A DNA stretch of 64,000 nt from a bacterium (GTDB taxonomy: Bacteria; Actinomycetota; Acidimicrobiia; Acidimicrobiales; Bin134): positions 40,195-104,194 of the forward strand of contig JAPOVT010000041.1 in NCBI GenBank assembly GCA_026708015.1. Reading direction: 5' to 3'. The notes under the pieces were generated by a model. It saw nothing but the letters and a program-made list of their open reading frames with translations. It did no database searches and was not told where the DNA came from. Shown here piece after piece: positions 24,548 through 31,717 of the stretch (position 1 is the first letter of the stretch; every line of letters begins with the position of its first letter). Made by a program: the position numbers and the translations under genes.

Positions 24548-26140
24548 CTAGTGGTCCGTCTGCGAAGCAGTCAGCCTAGCCAAGCGCTCTGAATGTTCGG
24601 CGGTGGTTCCGCCTCGGGATTGGGCAGACCATGCTCGAAGGGCGAAGGGCGCGAGGAAGTGGTCTTCGTAGTACCCGTCGGCTCCGTGCAGTTGGTGAGC
24701 CCCCTCTATGACGTCCAAAAGGGCTTCGTTCCCGGTTACTTTGGCTGCGGATACCAGATAGTCGCGGGCAACACCGGTAGGGGAGTGCGCGGCCTCGGCG
24801 ACGGTGAGCTCCATCGCCTCGACTGCGATGGCCATGTCCACGAAGCGATGGCGGGCGGCCTGGAAGTCTTGCACTTGTCGGCCGTACAGCGGGCGGTGCA
24901 GAGCGTGCCGAGCGGTTCGGGCCAAGAGCTGGCGTGCATCAGCGGCCATTTCGACGCAGGCTGCGAGAACAGGATCGTCGGCGACATTTGGCAGGGGAAG
25001 GGACACGGACAGATCGCTGTCCAACAGGGCAGTGGCGATCATGTCCCGATGGGTCTCGTTGGCACCGACCGAGATGGAGGGATGGATGGCCTCGAGTGCG
25101 TCATAGGTGTACGTGGGCCCTTGGTCGAACATGGCGGTCCAGTCGGTTTCTCCTGGTACCGCCCAAGTCCGGGCCGTTCGGGCAATGTCCTGGAGAAGCT
25201 CGGTGGAGGCCACCTTCACTACCGAGGCCTGGTAGCCCACTGCTTGGCCTGTCTCCTCGAGGTCGATCAGCCGCTGGCAAAAGGCTCGGACTCGAGCCGC
25301 CGCGGTGTGCAGACGGGATCGTTCCCACGAGGGAATCGCGGCGGGCAGGCGTTGCAACCACAGCTCGGCCCACCCGTAGTGGGCCAGAGATCCTCGCTCG
25401 GCGACCACGGCGGCCATTACCTGCGACCACCCTTGGCCGACCTCGCCCAATACGCTGTCGTCGCCCAGTCGAACCTGGCCGAGGTTTATGTCACAGAGAG
25501 TCCAACGATTGATGGTTGGCCTGCGTCTCACCTCCACTCCGGGAGCATCTAGGGGAACGAGGAACATGGTCATCGCGGAACGGGCGTTTTCCTCAGGGTC
25601 GGTCACCGCCAAGACCACGGCCAAGTCTGCCTTGTGCGCGCCCGTAATGTGCGACTTGGTTCCCGACAGATCCCAACCGTTAGAGCTGCGAACCCCAGTC
25701 GTGGTGATGGCTGCCAGGCTGTTGCCCGCGCCGGCCTCGCTGTACGCGATTGCGCCAAGCATTTCGCCAGAGACCATCGGGGCTAGCCACCGGGACTTCT
25801 GGGCAGGAGTTCCGAATTGAGAGAGCACATAGCCGCACAGGGTCACTCCGGTGTCGATGGAAGGCGCACCGTGGTAGGCAGCCTCCAGGTCGTATACGTG
25901 CTTCCATGCTCGAGAGCAGCCGCGGCCCCCATCGGCTTCGGGCAATGAGACAGCCAAAAAGCCCCGACGAGCTGCCTCCCTTTGGTGTCGCTGTTCGAAT
26001 TCCAGGTCGAGACCGGTCAGATCGGTGGGGTCGACATGGCCAAACACCTTCTTGGGCGCCATCTCCGCAGCCAAGAAATCCCGGATCTCTTCTCGCCATG
26101 AGAGCAAATCTGGGCTCAATCGGAGTGCTGTCAGCCGCAT
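24548..26140 (-). CDS. Acyl-CoA dehydrogenase with a partial second dehydrogenase domain
   Basis: A 530-residue acyl-CoA dehydrogenase. Residues ~1-375 are a complete unit: the N-terminal helices, AIAYSEAGAGNSLAAITTT and LSGTKSHITGAHKADLAVVLA of the beta domain, then the alpha domain ending in ISVGANETHRDMIATALL, a typical family C-terminus. Residues ~385-530 then add what looks like the C-terminal helical domain of a second dehydrogenase (CVEMAADARQLLARTARHAL, FQAARHRFVDMAIAVEAM, HQLHGADGYYEDH) without its own N-terminal and beta domains. Normal length is ~380, or ~720 for tandem forms. A tandem enzyme whose second copy lost its front half is the simplest reading. It would oxidise an acyl-CoA, with FAD as cofactor. 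Confidence 0.88.
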   Translation of the reverse strand: MRLTALRLSPDLLSWREEIRDFLAAEMAPKKVFGHVDPTDLTGLDLEFEQRHQREAARRGFLAVSLPEADGGRGCSRAWKHVYDLEAAYHGAPSIDTGVTLCGYVLSQFGTPAQKSRWLAPMVSGEMLGAIAYSEAGAGNSLAAITTTGVRSSNGWDLSGTKSHITGAHKADLAVVLAVTDPEENARSAMTMFLVPLDAPGVEVRRRPTINRWTLCDINLGQVRLGDDSVLGEVGQGWSQVMAAVVAERGSLAHYGWAELWLQRLPAAIPSWERSRLHTAAARVRAFCQRLIDLEETGQAVGYQASVVKVASTELLQDIARTARTWAVPGETDWTAMFDQGPTYTYDALEAIHPSISVGANETHRDMIATALLDSDLSVSLPLPNVADDPVLAACVEMAADARQLLARTARHALHRPLYGRQVQDFQAARHRFVDMAIAVEAMELTVAEAAHSPTGVARDYLVSAAKVTGNEALLDVIEGAHQLHGADGYYEDHFLAPFALRAWSAQSRGGTTAEHSERLARLTASQTDH

Positions 26141-26168
26141 TGTCCAGTGCGGATTCTATGGGACCGCG

Positions 26169-26639
26169 TCAGCAGTCGGCGCAATGTCCGTGGAGGTCGA
26201 GACTGTGGGTGGCAGGGGTGAATCCGGTTCGGACTGATATCTCATTCAAACTCTTGTCCACCAGGCGTTCGATTTCACTGTCGAATTGAACGTCTTCAAT
26301 GCTGCCACAGATCAGGCATATGAGGTGGTGGTGGTGACCGAGTAACGGTTCCGCCAACTCGAAGTAGGTGTGATCGCCCCCCACGTTGATTCGTCGGATG
26401 ACACCGCAGCGAACCAAAACGTCCAAATTGCGATAGGCAGAACTCTGAGCCAACTTCGGATCTGCCTCCACGATGTCAGGCAGAATCATCGGTTGGCCGG
26501 AGAGGGCTAGGACCTCCACCAATTTCCGTCGGCCGCTGGTGTACCGGTGGCCTTGTTGGGCCAGCCTGCTGCCGATCTGAGCGTGCAACTCGGAGAGGAA
26601 CTCCCTGTCTTCCGCGCTCTGTCGTAGCTGCTCAGTCAT
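26169..26639 (-). CDS. zur: Fur-family metalloregulator, probably Zur
   Basis: A 156-residue Fur-family repressor. It has the winged-helix DNA-binding part (RYTSGRRKLVEVLALSGQPM, SSAYRNLDVLVRCGVIRR), the regulatory metal-site stretch LLGHHHHLICLICG with a CxxC structural zinc motif, and a second cysteine pair in HGHCADC at the very end. It is divergent from znuA-znuB, and a Fur-type operator covers the znuA start codon. Zinc sensing is therefore inferred over iron or peroxide sensing. When zinc is replete it would repress the uptake genes. The start is the ATG at 26639. Confidence 0.9.
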   Translation of the reverse strand: MTEQLRQSAEDREFLSELHAQIGSRLAQQGHRYTSGRRKLVEVLALSGQPMILPDIVEADPKLAQSSAYRNLDVLVRCGVIRRINVGGDHTYFELAEPLLGHHHHLICLICGSIEDVQFDSEIERLVDKSLNEISVRTGFTPATHSLDLHGHCADC

Positions 26640-26653
26640 TCCTGTTCTTCATC

Positions 26654-26836
26654 TTAGGGGCTTATATCGGATGTACACCGCTCACGGCGGGCGCACCGTC
26701 GTTTCCAGGAGTACCGACAGCAATCGCACACCAGCAGGGGGACAACAAAAACCACTCCCATGATCGCAAAGAGCTGGCCGATGATGTACAGCGCATGGAC
26801 TATTGCCGTCATGGTCTTCCCTTCTTGCCCGAACAT
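26654..26836 (-). CDS. Possible small membrane protein
   Basis: A 60-residue frame between zur and znuA. It has one strongly hydrophobic segment (ALYIIGQLFAIMGVVFVVPLLV) followed by a CDCC cysteine cluster and a Lys/Arg-rich tail, consistent with a single-pass small membrane protein with its positive end inside. It would be the first gene of a unit with the Fur-family gene (14 bases between them). No family is recognised; the metal-ligand-like cysteines and the zinc-locus context make it intriguing, but it could be chance coding. Confidence 0.35.
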   Translation of the reverse strand: MFGQEGKTMTAIVHALYIIGQLFAIMGVVFVVPLLVCDCCRYSWKRRCARRERCTSDISP

Positions 26837-26898
26837 CTCTCCGGAAAGTAAGCGTTGTCTGTTTGCTATCGACGCAGGTCGCAGAATACGTTTGCAGG

Positions 26899-26911
26899 AA
26901 TGAGACTCATT
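26899..26911. promoter_or_regulatory. Fur/Zur-type operator overlapping the znuA start
   Basis: AATGA-GAC-TCATT is a perfect 5-3-5 inverted repeat, and the bases after it extend the right half to TCATTATC. This matches the core of the classic Fur-family box (AATGATAATCATTATC) except at the central bases. It lies at the 5' end of znuA (ATG at 26900) and opposite a Fur-family regulator, so Zur binding here would block znuAB. Placement over the start codon is unusual; the true transcript may be leaderless, or the real start may be the GTG at 26927. Confidence 0.6.
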
Positions 26912-28000
26912 ATCAATTTAAGGCGAGTGATATTTGGTGCAGGGTGCTTGCTGGCTGTGTTGGCGCTGATCGCTGCCGGTTGCGGGAACGACGATGATGC
27001 TGGCGGAACCGGAGTACCGACAGTCTTAGCCACGACGTCGATATGGGCTGATGTAACGGCCAACGTGGCCTGCGATGGACTGGCCGAAGTGTCCACCATC
27101 ATTCCCCCTGGTGGCGACCCTCATGCCTTTCAGCCCTCGTTGAGTGATCGCGAGAACATGGAAGACGCCGCGTTGATAGTGGCAAACGGCTTGTTCCTGG
27201 AGGAGGGCCTAGAGGACACCATTGATGCGGTCGAAGATGCGGGCACACCAGTGTTTCGCGTGGCTGACCATGTCTCGGTAATCGAATTCGGCTCGGCGAT
27301 GGGCCACGATGAGCACGACGAGGACGAGCACGAAGACGACCACGACGATCACGAGGGCCACGACCACGACGAGGACGAGCACGAAGACGACCACGACGAA
27401 GACGAGGGCCACGACCACGACGAAGACGAGCACGCCGAAGACGACGGCCACGGCCATGCGCACGCGCACGGAAGCGAAGACCCCCACGTATGGTTCGATC
27501 CCATTCGAGTTGCCGAAGCATTGCCCGAGCTCAGCCAAGCTCTGGCCACCCAGGCAGGCCTCGATGCCGTGGCCCTAGACGAGTGCGTTGCGGCGTATCA
27601 CAGCGAGCTCATTGCTCTGGACGCTGAGGTCGATGCCATCTTGGCCTCGCTGCATCCTGAGGATCGCCTGTTGGTCACCAACCACGATGCCCTCGGTTAT
27701 TTCGCCGATCGCTACGGGTTCCAGGTGATCGGGACGGTCATTCCCAGCGGCTCCACCCTGGCCGCGGCTAGCCCCGCGGGGCTCCAGGAACTGGTTGAGC
27801 TGATCGACGAAACCGGCGTGGCCGCCATCTTCTCGGAGTCGACACACAGTTCCGATGACACTGAAGCCTTGGGCCGAGAGGCCGGTGTGCAGGTGGTTTC
27901 CTTGAATACTGGATCGCTGGGTCCCGCGGATAGCAGCTCGGGCACCTACATCGGGTTCATACGTACCAACGTACAAAAGATCGCCGAAGGCCTTGGTTGA
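26900..28000 (+). CDS. znuA: Zinc ABC transporter substrate-binding lipoprotein
   Basis: A 366-residue metal-binding lipoprotein (cluster A-I). The signal peptide ends in LIAAGC with lipidated Cys28. The core has ATTSIWADVTANVACDG, the PHAFQPSLSD first His site, a long acidic His-rich loop (~residues 135-195) made of 17-residue repeats, then EDPHVWFDP (second His), LLVTNHDALGYFADRYG (third His) and FSESTHSS. The His loop is characteristic of zinc rather than manganese carriers. It starts at ATG 26900 inside the Fur-type operator; a GTG at 26927 with AAGGCG before it is an alternative but gives a poorer signal peptide. znuB follows 24 bases later. Confidence 0.93.
   Translation: MRLIINLRRVIFGAGCLLAVLALIAAGCGNDDDAGGTGVPTVLATTSIWADVTANVACDGLAEVSTIIPPGGDPHAFQPSLSDRENMEDAALIVANGLFLEEGLEDTIDAVEDAGTPVFRVADHVSVIEFGSAMGHDEHDEDEHEDDHDDHEGHDHDEDEHEDDHDEDEGHDHDEDEHAEDDGHGHAHAHGSEDPHVWFDPIRVAEALPELSQALATQAGLDAVALDECVAAYHSELIALDAEVDAILASLHPEDRLLVTNHDALGYFADRYGFQVIGTVIPSGSTLAAASPAGLQELVELIDETGVAAIFSESTHSSDDTEALGREAGVQVVSLNTGSLGPADSSSGTYIGFIRTNVQKIAEGLG
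27317..27457 (+). repeat. 51-bp tandem repeat encoding the His/Asp/Glu-rich loop of ZnuA
   Basis: Two nearly identical 51-base units (27317-27367 and 27368-27418, differing in one six-base block, gatcac versus gaagac) are followed by a third, diverged partial unit. Each encodes DEDEHEDDHD plus a seven-residue tail ending EGHDH. The near-identity at DNA level suggests recent expansion by slippage or unequal exchange, lengthening the zinc-buffering loop. Confidence 0.9.
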
Positions 28001-28024
28001 TGTCCCGCTAGCTAAATTGGACTA

Positions 28025-28888
28025 GTGGACTTTCTGACCAGTCCGTTCGACTGGTGGATCGAGCCCTTTTACGACAACGTCTTCATGCGGAATGCCCTGT
28101 GGTCAGGGCTGCTAGCGGTGTTGGCCACTTCCACGGTGGGAACGTGGGTGGTGCTTCGGGGGATGAGCTTCTTCGGGGAGGCCTTAGGCCATGGGGTGCT
28201 GCCCGGAATAGCCATCGCTTTCATCCTCGGGGGCGACACCATGGTGGGCGCGGTCATAGCCGCTCTGATCATGGTTTTAGGCGTCAACCTCATTCGGGCC
28301 CATTCGCCGTTGCCCGAAGACAGTTCGATCGGGCTGCTCTATGTGGGTTTCTTGGCCTTGGCGGTGGTAATTCTGTCCAGCAGGTCAGGGGCTTACTCCG
28401 GAGACATCACCCGATTTCTCTTCGGTTCCATCACTGGGGTGACCGACAGCGACCTCCTTCGCCAGCTCATTATCGCCGGAATCACCTTGTTGGGCATTCT
28501 GGTGCTCCATCGGGCCTTTCTGGTCATGACCTTCGACGAAGTACAGGCCCAGTTGTTGGGGCTTCGGCCCCGAGTGGCCCATGCCGCTTTGCTGGCGCTG
28601 TTGGCTATCGCCATTGTGGCGTCATTTCAGGCGGTCGGAAACTTGCTGGTCTTCGCGTTCTTGGTGGCCCCGCCGTCGACCGCGGCCATGTTGGTGCGAC
28701 GGGTTTCTGCCATCATGATCACCGCGGTCATTCTCGGCTCTATCTCCGTTGTCGTTGGCCTGCTCATCAGCTACCACCACGACACCGCAGCAGGGGCGAC
28801 CATGGCGCTGGGCACGGTGATCCTGTTCTTGATCACCCTGCTGATCCGATCGCTCTCTGGCGTCTACAACGTGCGGCTTATCACCTAA
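28025..28888 (+). CDS. znuB: Zinc ABC transporter permease
   Basis: A 287-residue integral membrane protein of the ABC-3 family. It has about eight hydrophobic segments, an early MSFFGEALGHGVLPGIAIAF motif, HSPLPEDSSIGLLY, FGSITGVTDSDL, the cytoplasmic VMTFDEVQAQLLGLRPR and LLVFAFLVAPPSTAAML. It starts at GTG 28025, 24 bases after znuA. The ATPase gene znuC that normally sits between or next to these two is absent from this locus, so the energising subunit must be encoded elsewhere or be shared. The last four bases overlap the convergent MaoC gene. Confidence 0.93.
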   Translation: MDFLTSPFDWWIEPFYDNVFMRNALWSGLLAVLATSTVGTWVVLRGMSFFGEALGHGVLPGIAIAFILGGDTMVGAVIAALIMVLGVNLIRAHSPLPEDSSIGLLYVGFLALAVVILSSRSGAYSGDITRFLFGSITGVTDSDLLRQLIIAGITLLGILVLHRAFLVMTFDEVQAQLLGLRPRVAHAALLALLAIAIVASFQAVGNLLVFAFLVAPPSTAAMLVRRVSAIMITAVILGSISVVVGLLISYHHDTAAGATMALGTVILFLITLLIRSLSGVYNVRLIT

Positions 28889-29295
28889 CCCAACAACAGG
28901 GTGGCGGTTCCAGCCAGCACCGGATGGGTACCGTCGCGGGCCAGCCAGATGTCGCATGACACCGCGCCGTCATCGCCGACCGAAGTGACCGTTCCGCCGG
29001 CTTCCAATCGGTCACCAGCGAATACGTTGTCGAGGAATCGCACCCGAATGTGCTGAATGCGCTCGGCACCACCTGCCCAGTCGCCCAGCATGTTCATCAC
29101 GTAGCCCAAGTTGTTGGGACCTTGATTAACCGGTTGGTCGCCCATGCCCAGTGCCTTCACGGTGTCGACGTCCCAGTGGATGGGGTTGGAATCGGCCAGC
29201 AGGGCGGCCATCGTCTTCATCTTTTCGGCGTCCACCGACTCGATCGCCATCCGGGGCAGCTCGTCGCCCACTGATGGAATTGGCTTCTCGCTCAC
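28885..29295 (-). CDS. MaoC-like hot-dog dehydratase
   Basis: A 136-residue hot-dog protein of the MaoC/R-hydratase type. It carries the hydratase signature ADSNPIHWDVD, in which the Asp/His pair activates water across an enoyl-CoA double bond, followed by GMGDQPVNQGPNNLGYVMNM and the buried strands. It starts at GTG 29295, sharing one base with the stop of the upstream gene (TAGTG), so the two small hot-dog proteins are co-translated and probably form a heterodimeric hydratase, a common arrangement in actinobacterial sterol and acyl-CoA catabolism. Confidence 0.9.
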   Translation of the reverse strand: MSEKPIPSVGDELPRMAIESVDAEKMKTMAALLADSNPIHWDVDTVKALGMGDQPVNQGPNNLGYVMNMLGDWAGGAERIQHIRVRFLDNVFAGDRLEAGGTVTSVGDDGAVSCDIWLARDGTHPVLAGTATLLLG

Positions 29296-29750
29296 TAGGG
29301 CCTCCTGGGAAAGATGAACGAATTGGACACCACAGACGACACTTCGCCATCGGGGGCAACGACTTCCAGTTGGAACGCCACAATGTCAAAGGTCCCCGTA
29401 CGGGCACCTTCTTTGCGGACTGCACTGGTGATCTCTCCCCGCACGGTGTAGGTGGCACCGATCTCCAAGGGGCGTAGCTGCTGGATATCGCACTCGCCGA
29501 ACATCGGGCCATCGTCCGCCGACCCGTAGCAAAGGGTGAACATCTCGTCGATGGAGATGCCCAAACCAGCCATTGCCGCGTAGTAGCAGAACATGGGATG
29601 GGCGATGCCATCGGTTCGCTGTTTCGCGCCGAGGACGTCGTTGGTCAGCCAAACCCTCCACGGTTTCACGGCGTAGGTTCCACCGGGGAACTGTCTTCCC
29701 ACCAGGGATTCCAATTCCTCGATGGTCGGAGTCTGCGTCGCCGAAGTCAT
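29295..29750 (-). CDS. MaoC/FAS1-type dehydratase N-terminal domain protein
   Basis: A 151-residue hot-dog protein resembling the non-catalytic partner of heterodimeric hydratases: ESLVGRQFPGGTYAVKPWRVW, HPMFCYYAAMAGLG, LRPLEIGATYTVRGEI and a final VVSNSFIFPRRP. It lacks the Asp/His pair seen in the downstream gene, which fits a substrate-binding subunit. The ATG at 29750 is taken; the longer open frame upstream overlaps the LLM gene in another frame. It is in the middle of a three-gene unit, four bases after the LLM oxidoreductase stop. Confidence 0.85.
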   Translation of the reverse strand: MTSATQTPTIEELESLVGRQFPGGTYAVKPWRVWLTNDVLGAKQRTDGIAHPMFCYYAAMAGLGISIDEMFTLCYGSADDGPMFGECDIQQLRPLEIGATYTVRGEITSAVRKEGARTGTFDIVAFQLEVVAPDGEVSSVVSNSFIFPRRP

Positions 29751-29754
29751 TGCT

Positions 29755-30837
29755 TCACCACCGGCAGGCTTCTGGTATGGCCGGATGGTCGGGAGCGGGG
29801 TACTTGCGGTGCAACGGCTGCACCACCTCCTCGCCGAAGCGCTGGATCTGCTCGCGGGTAGCTTCGAAAGACGGCCCGGTGACCATGCGGAACTGCACGG
29901 TGAAATACTGCACGCCCAGTTCTTCGTAGTACTGCTCCAACCGTTCCCGGCATTGGGCGGGGGAGCCAACCACGATGTGCTCGCGGGCCGATTCGGTGGT
30001 GATCTTCTCGGGAGAGTCGAATTCGGGGTGGTGGGCCAGGATGCCCTGCTCGCAGTAGAAGCGCATTTCAGGCACATAGTGGGTTCCGTACTGCTCGGCG
30101 GCCTGTTCGAAGGTGTCGGCCACCCAGGCCTTTCGCATCAGGACGATGAACGGCTCCTTGCCGTGTTCCATGGCTTTGGCCCGGTAGGCGCTGGCCTGCG
30201 CTTCCCACGTTTCTTTGAGGATGGGGAAGTCGTCGCAGGTCCAAGACTCGGCGTAAACCCCGCACCGTTCGATGGCCGCGGGAAGCTGGCCGCCGCCCCA
30301 GAACGGGAACCGGGGCTGCTGATAAGAATTGGGCGACAGCAGGCCATCGTGTACCTGGTAGAAGTCTCCCTCCCAGCTAAACCGCTCGCCCTTGGATTGC
30401 AGCGCCTTGTCGATGATGGCCACATTCTCCAGGTAGCGGCCCAGCATCCGCTCGGAGGGAACCCCGAACTGGCCCCAGTAGCCGGCGTGGAAGCCCCGGC
30501 CCCAGGTCATGTACAGCCGGCCCCTGGAGATGTTGTCGATGATGGCGCACTGCTCGGCCACTTCCATGGGGTGATAGAGCGTGTTGACCAGGCAATAGGA
30601 GCCGATGGCCACCCGGCTGGTCTCCCGGGCCAAGATCATCAGCAGGTTCAGCGGCGAGCCGAAATACGACTCGGTGCGGCCATGGCGATCGGGCACTTGA
30701 ATGGAGTGGAACCCGCACTGCTCGGCCAGGATGCCCTCTTCGATCATGGCATCGAGGGCGTTGGCCGCGTTGTCCGGTTCGGGCAGGGGCTGGTCGTAGT
30801 GCCCGTGGTTGGTGTCGATCAGATAGCCGATGCGCAA
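29755..30837 (-). CDS. LLM-class flavin/F420-dependent oxidoreductase
   Basis: A ~360-residue luciferase-like monooxygenase. It starts near the barrel with LRIGYLIDTNHG and contains IEEGILAEQCGFHSIQVPDRHG, VAIGSYCLVNTLYHPMEVAEQ, IDNISRGRLYMTWGRGFHAGY and FPFWGGGQLPAAIERCG. The family-like sequence begins at a TTG (30837). An ATG at 30957 would extend it by 40 unrelated residues and overlap the start of the divergent crotonase, so the TTG is preferred. It leads an operon with the two hot-dog proteins, suggesting oxidation and hydration of the same acyl-CoA or terpenoid-like substrate. Confidence 0.88.
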   Translation of the reverse strand: MRIGYLIDTNHGHYDQPLPEPDNAANALDAMIEEGILAEQCGFHSIQVPDRHGRTESYFGSPLNLLMILARETSRVAIGSYCLVNTLYHPMEVAEQCAIIDNISRGRLYMTWGRGFHAGYWGQFGVPSERMLGRYLENVAIIDKALQSKGERFSWEGDFYQVHDGLLSPNSYQQPRFPFWGGGQLPAAIERCGVYAESWTCDDFPILKETWEAQASAYRAKAMEHGKEPFIVLMRKAWVADTFEQAAEQYGTHYVPEMRFYCEQGILAHHPEFDSPEKITTESAREHIVVGSPAQCRERLEQYYEELGVQYFTVQFRMVTGPSFEATREQIQRFGEEVVQPLHRKYPAPDHPAIPEACRW

Positions 30838-30949
30838 GGTGGACTCGCTTTCTGGGATCGGGAAGTCTGTTGGCGTAGAAGCTAGTAGCCGCCGCTGGGC
30901 AGGCGTACGCTGAGCCGCCAGGAAACAGAGTCGGGCAAAGGAGCGCACC

Positions 30950-31717
30950 GTGGCCATTCACACCGAGATCGACGAGCAGGGCATTGCCGTCGTCACCATG
31001 GACAACCCGCCGGTGAACGCCCTCAACATTGCCGACACCTATCGGCTGGCCGAGGTCTTCCGCGGTTACAAGCACGACACCGATGTGAGGGTCGCCATCC
31101 TCACCGCCGTGGGCCGGGGGTTCAACGCCGGGGTGGACATCAAAGAGATGCAGGTCATGGAGGGCTTCGAGGGGGTCTTGGGCACCGGCGACGCCTGCTA
31201 CGAGGCCTTCGGGGCGGTTTACGACTGCGCGGTTCCGGTGATCGCCGCAGTTCAAGACTTCTGCTTGGGCCTGGGTATCGGCCTCGCGGGGAACTGCGAC
31301 TTGGTAGTAGCCGCCGAAGGCGTCAAGTTCTCCATGCCCGAGGTGGACAACGGCGCCCTGGGAGCAGCTACCCACACCGCCCGGCTGGTTCCCGAGAAGG
31401 TGATGCGCTGGATGATGTACAGCTGCGAGCCTGTGGCCGCCGAAGACCTCCAGCGGTGGGGGACCGTTCTCAGCGTGGTCCCGGGCGATCAGCTCATGGA
31501 GGAGGCCCGCAGAGCGGCGGGGGTGATCGCGTCCAAGCCGCCCGGAGTGATCCGCAAGGCCAAGTGGTCGATCAATGGGATAGACCCGGTGGACGTCCAC
31601 CGCAGCTATAGGTTCGAGCAGGGGTTCACCTACGAGTTGAACCTCATGGGCGAAGGCGAAAAGGCCCGGGACGCCTTCGTCCGAGGCGAGCGGGAGTCGA
31701 ACAAAGCCGCCCAGTAG
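30950..31717 (+). CDS. Enoyl-CoA hydratase/isomerase
   Basis: A 255-residue crotonase. It has an MDNPPVNALNIADTYRLAEV start, the oxyanion segment ILTAVGRGFNAGVDIKEM, LGLGIGLAGNCDLVVAAEGVKF and the catalytic Glu in SMPEVDNGALGAA. It starts at GTG 30950 with AAAGGAG seven bases upstream. It is the first gene of a two-gene unit with the GMC oxidoreductase (TAGTG overlap) and is divergent from the LLM/MaoC operon, so the block 28.9-33.2 kb likely serves one catabolic pathway. Confidence 0.92.
   Translation: MAIHTEIDEQGIAVVTMDNPPVNALNIADTYRLAEVFRGYKHDTDVRVAILTAVGRGFNAGVDIKEMQVMEGFEGVLGTGDACYEAFGAVYDCAVPVIAAVQDFCLGLGIGLAGNCDLVVAAEGVKFSMPEVDNGALGAATHTARLVPEKVMRWMMYSCEPVAAEDLQRWGTVLSVVPGDQLMEEARRAAGVIASKPPGVIRKAKWSINGIDPVDVHRSYRFEQGFTYELNLMGEGEKARDAFVRGERESNKAAQ

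Noticed and set aside
27209..27549. Minus-strand frames rich in Val or Ser/Trp within znuA
   Set aside because: They are the complement of the His/Asp repeat; the composition follows from the repeat, not from a gene.
29722..30885. 387-codon plus-strand open frame
   Set aside because: It lies antisense to the LLM oxidoreductase, whose protein sequence is clearly family-like; the plus-strand translation shows no domain and is a by-product of high GC.
30377..31600. 407-codon minus-strand open frame across the divergent crotonase
   Set aside because: Antisense to a well-supported crotonase and overlapping the LLM gene in another frame; His/Gly/Arg-rich with no family features.
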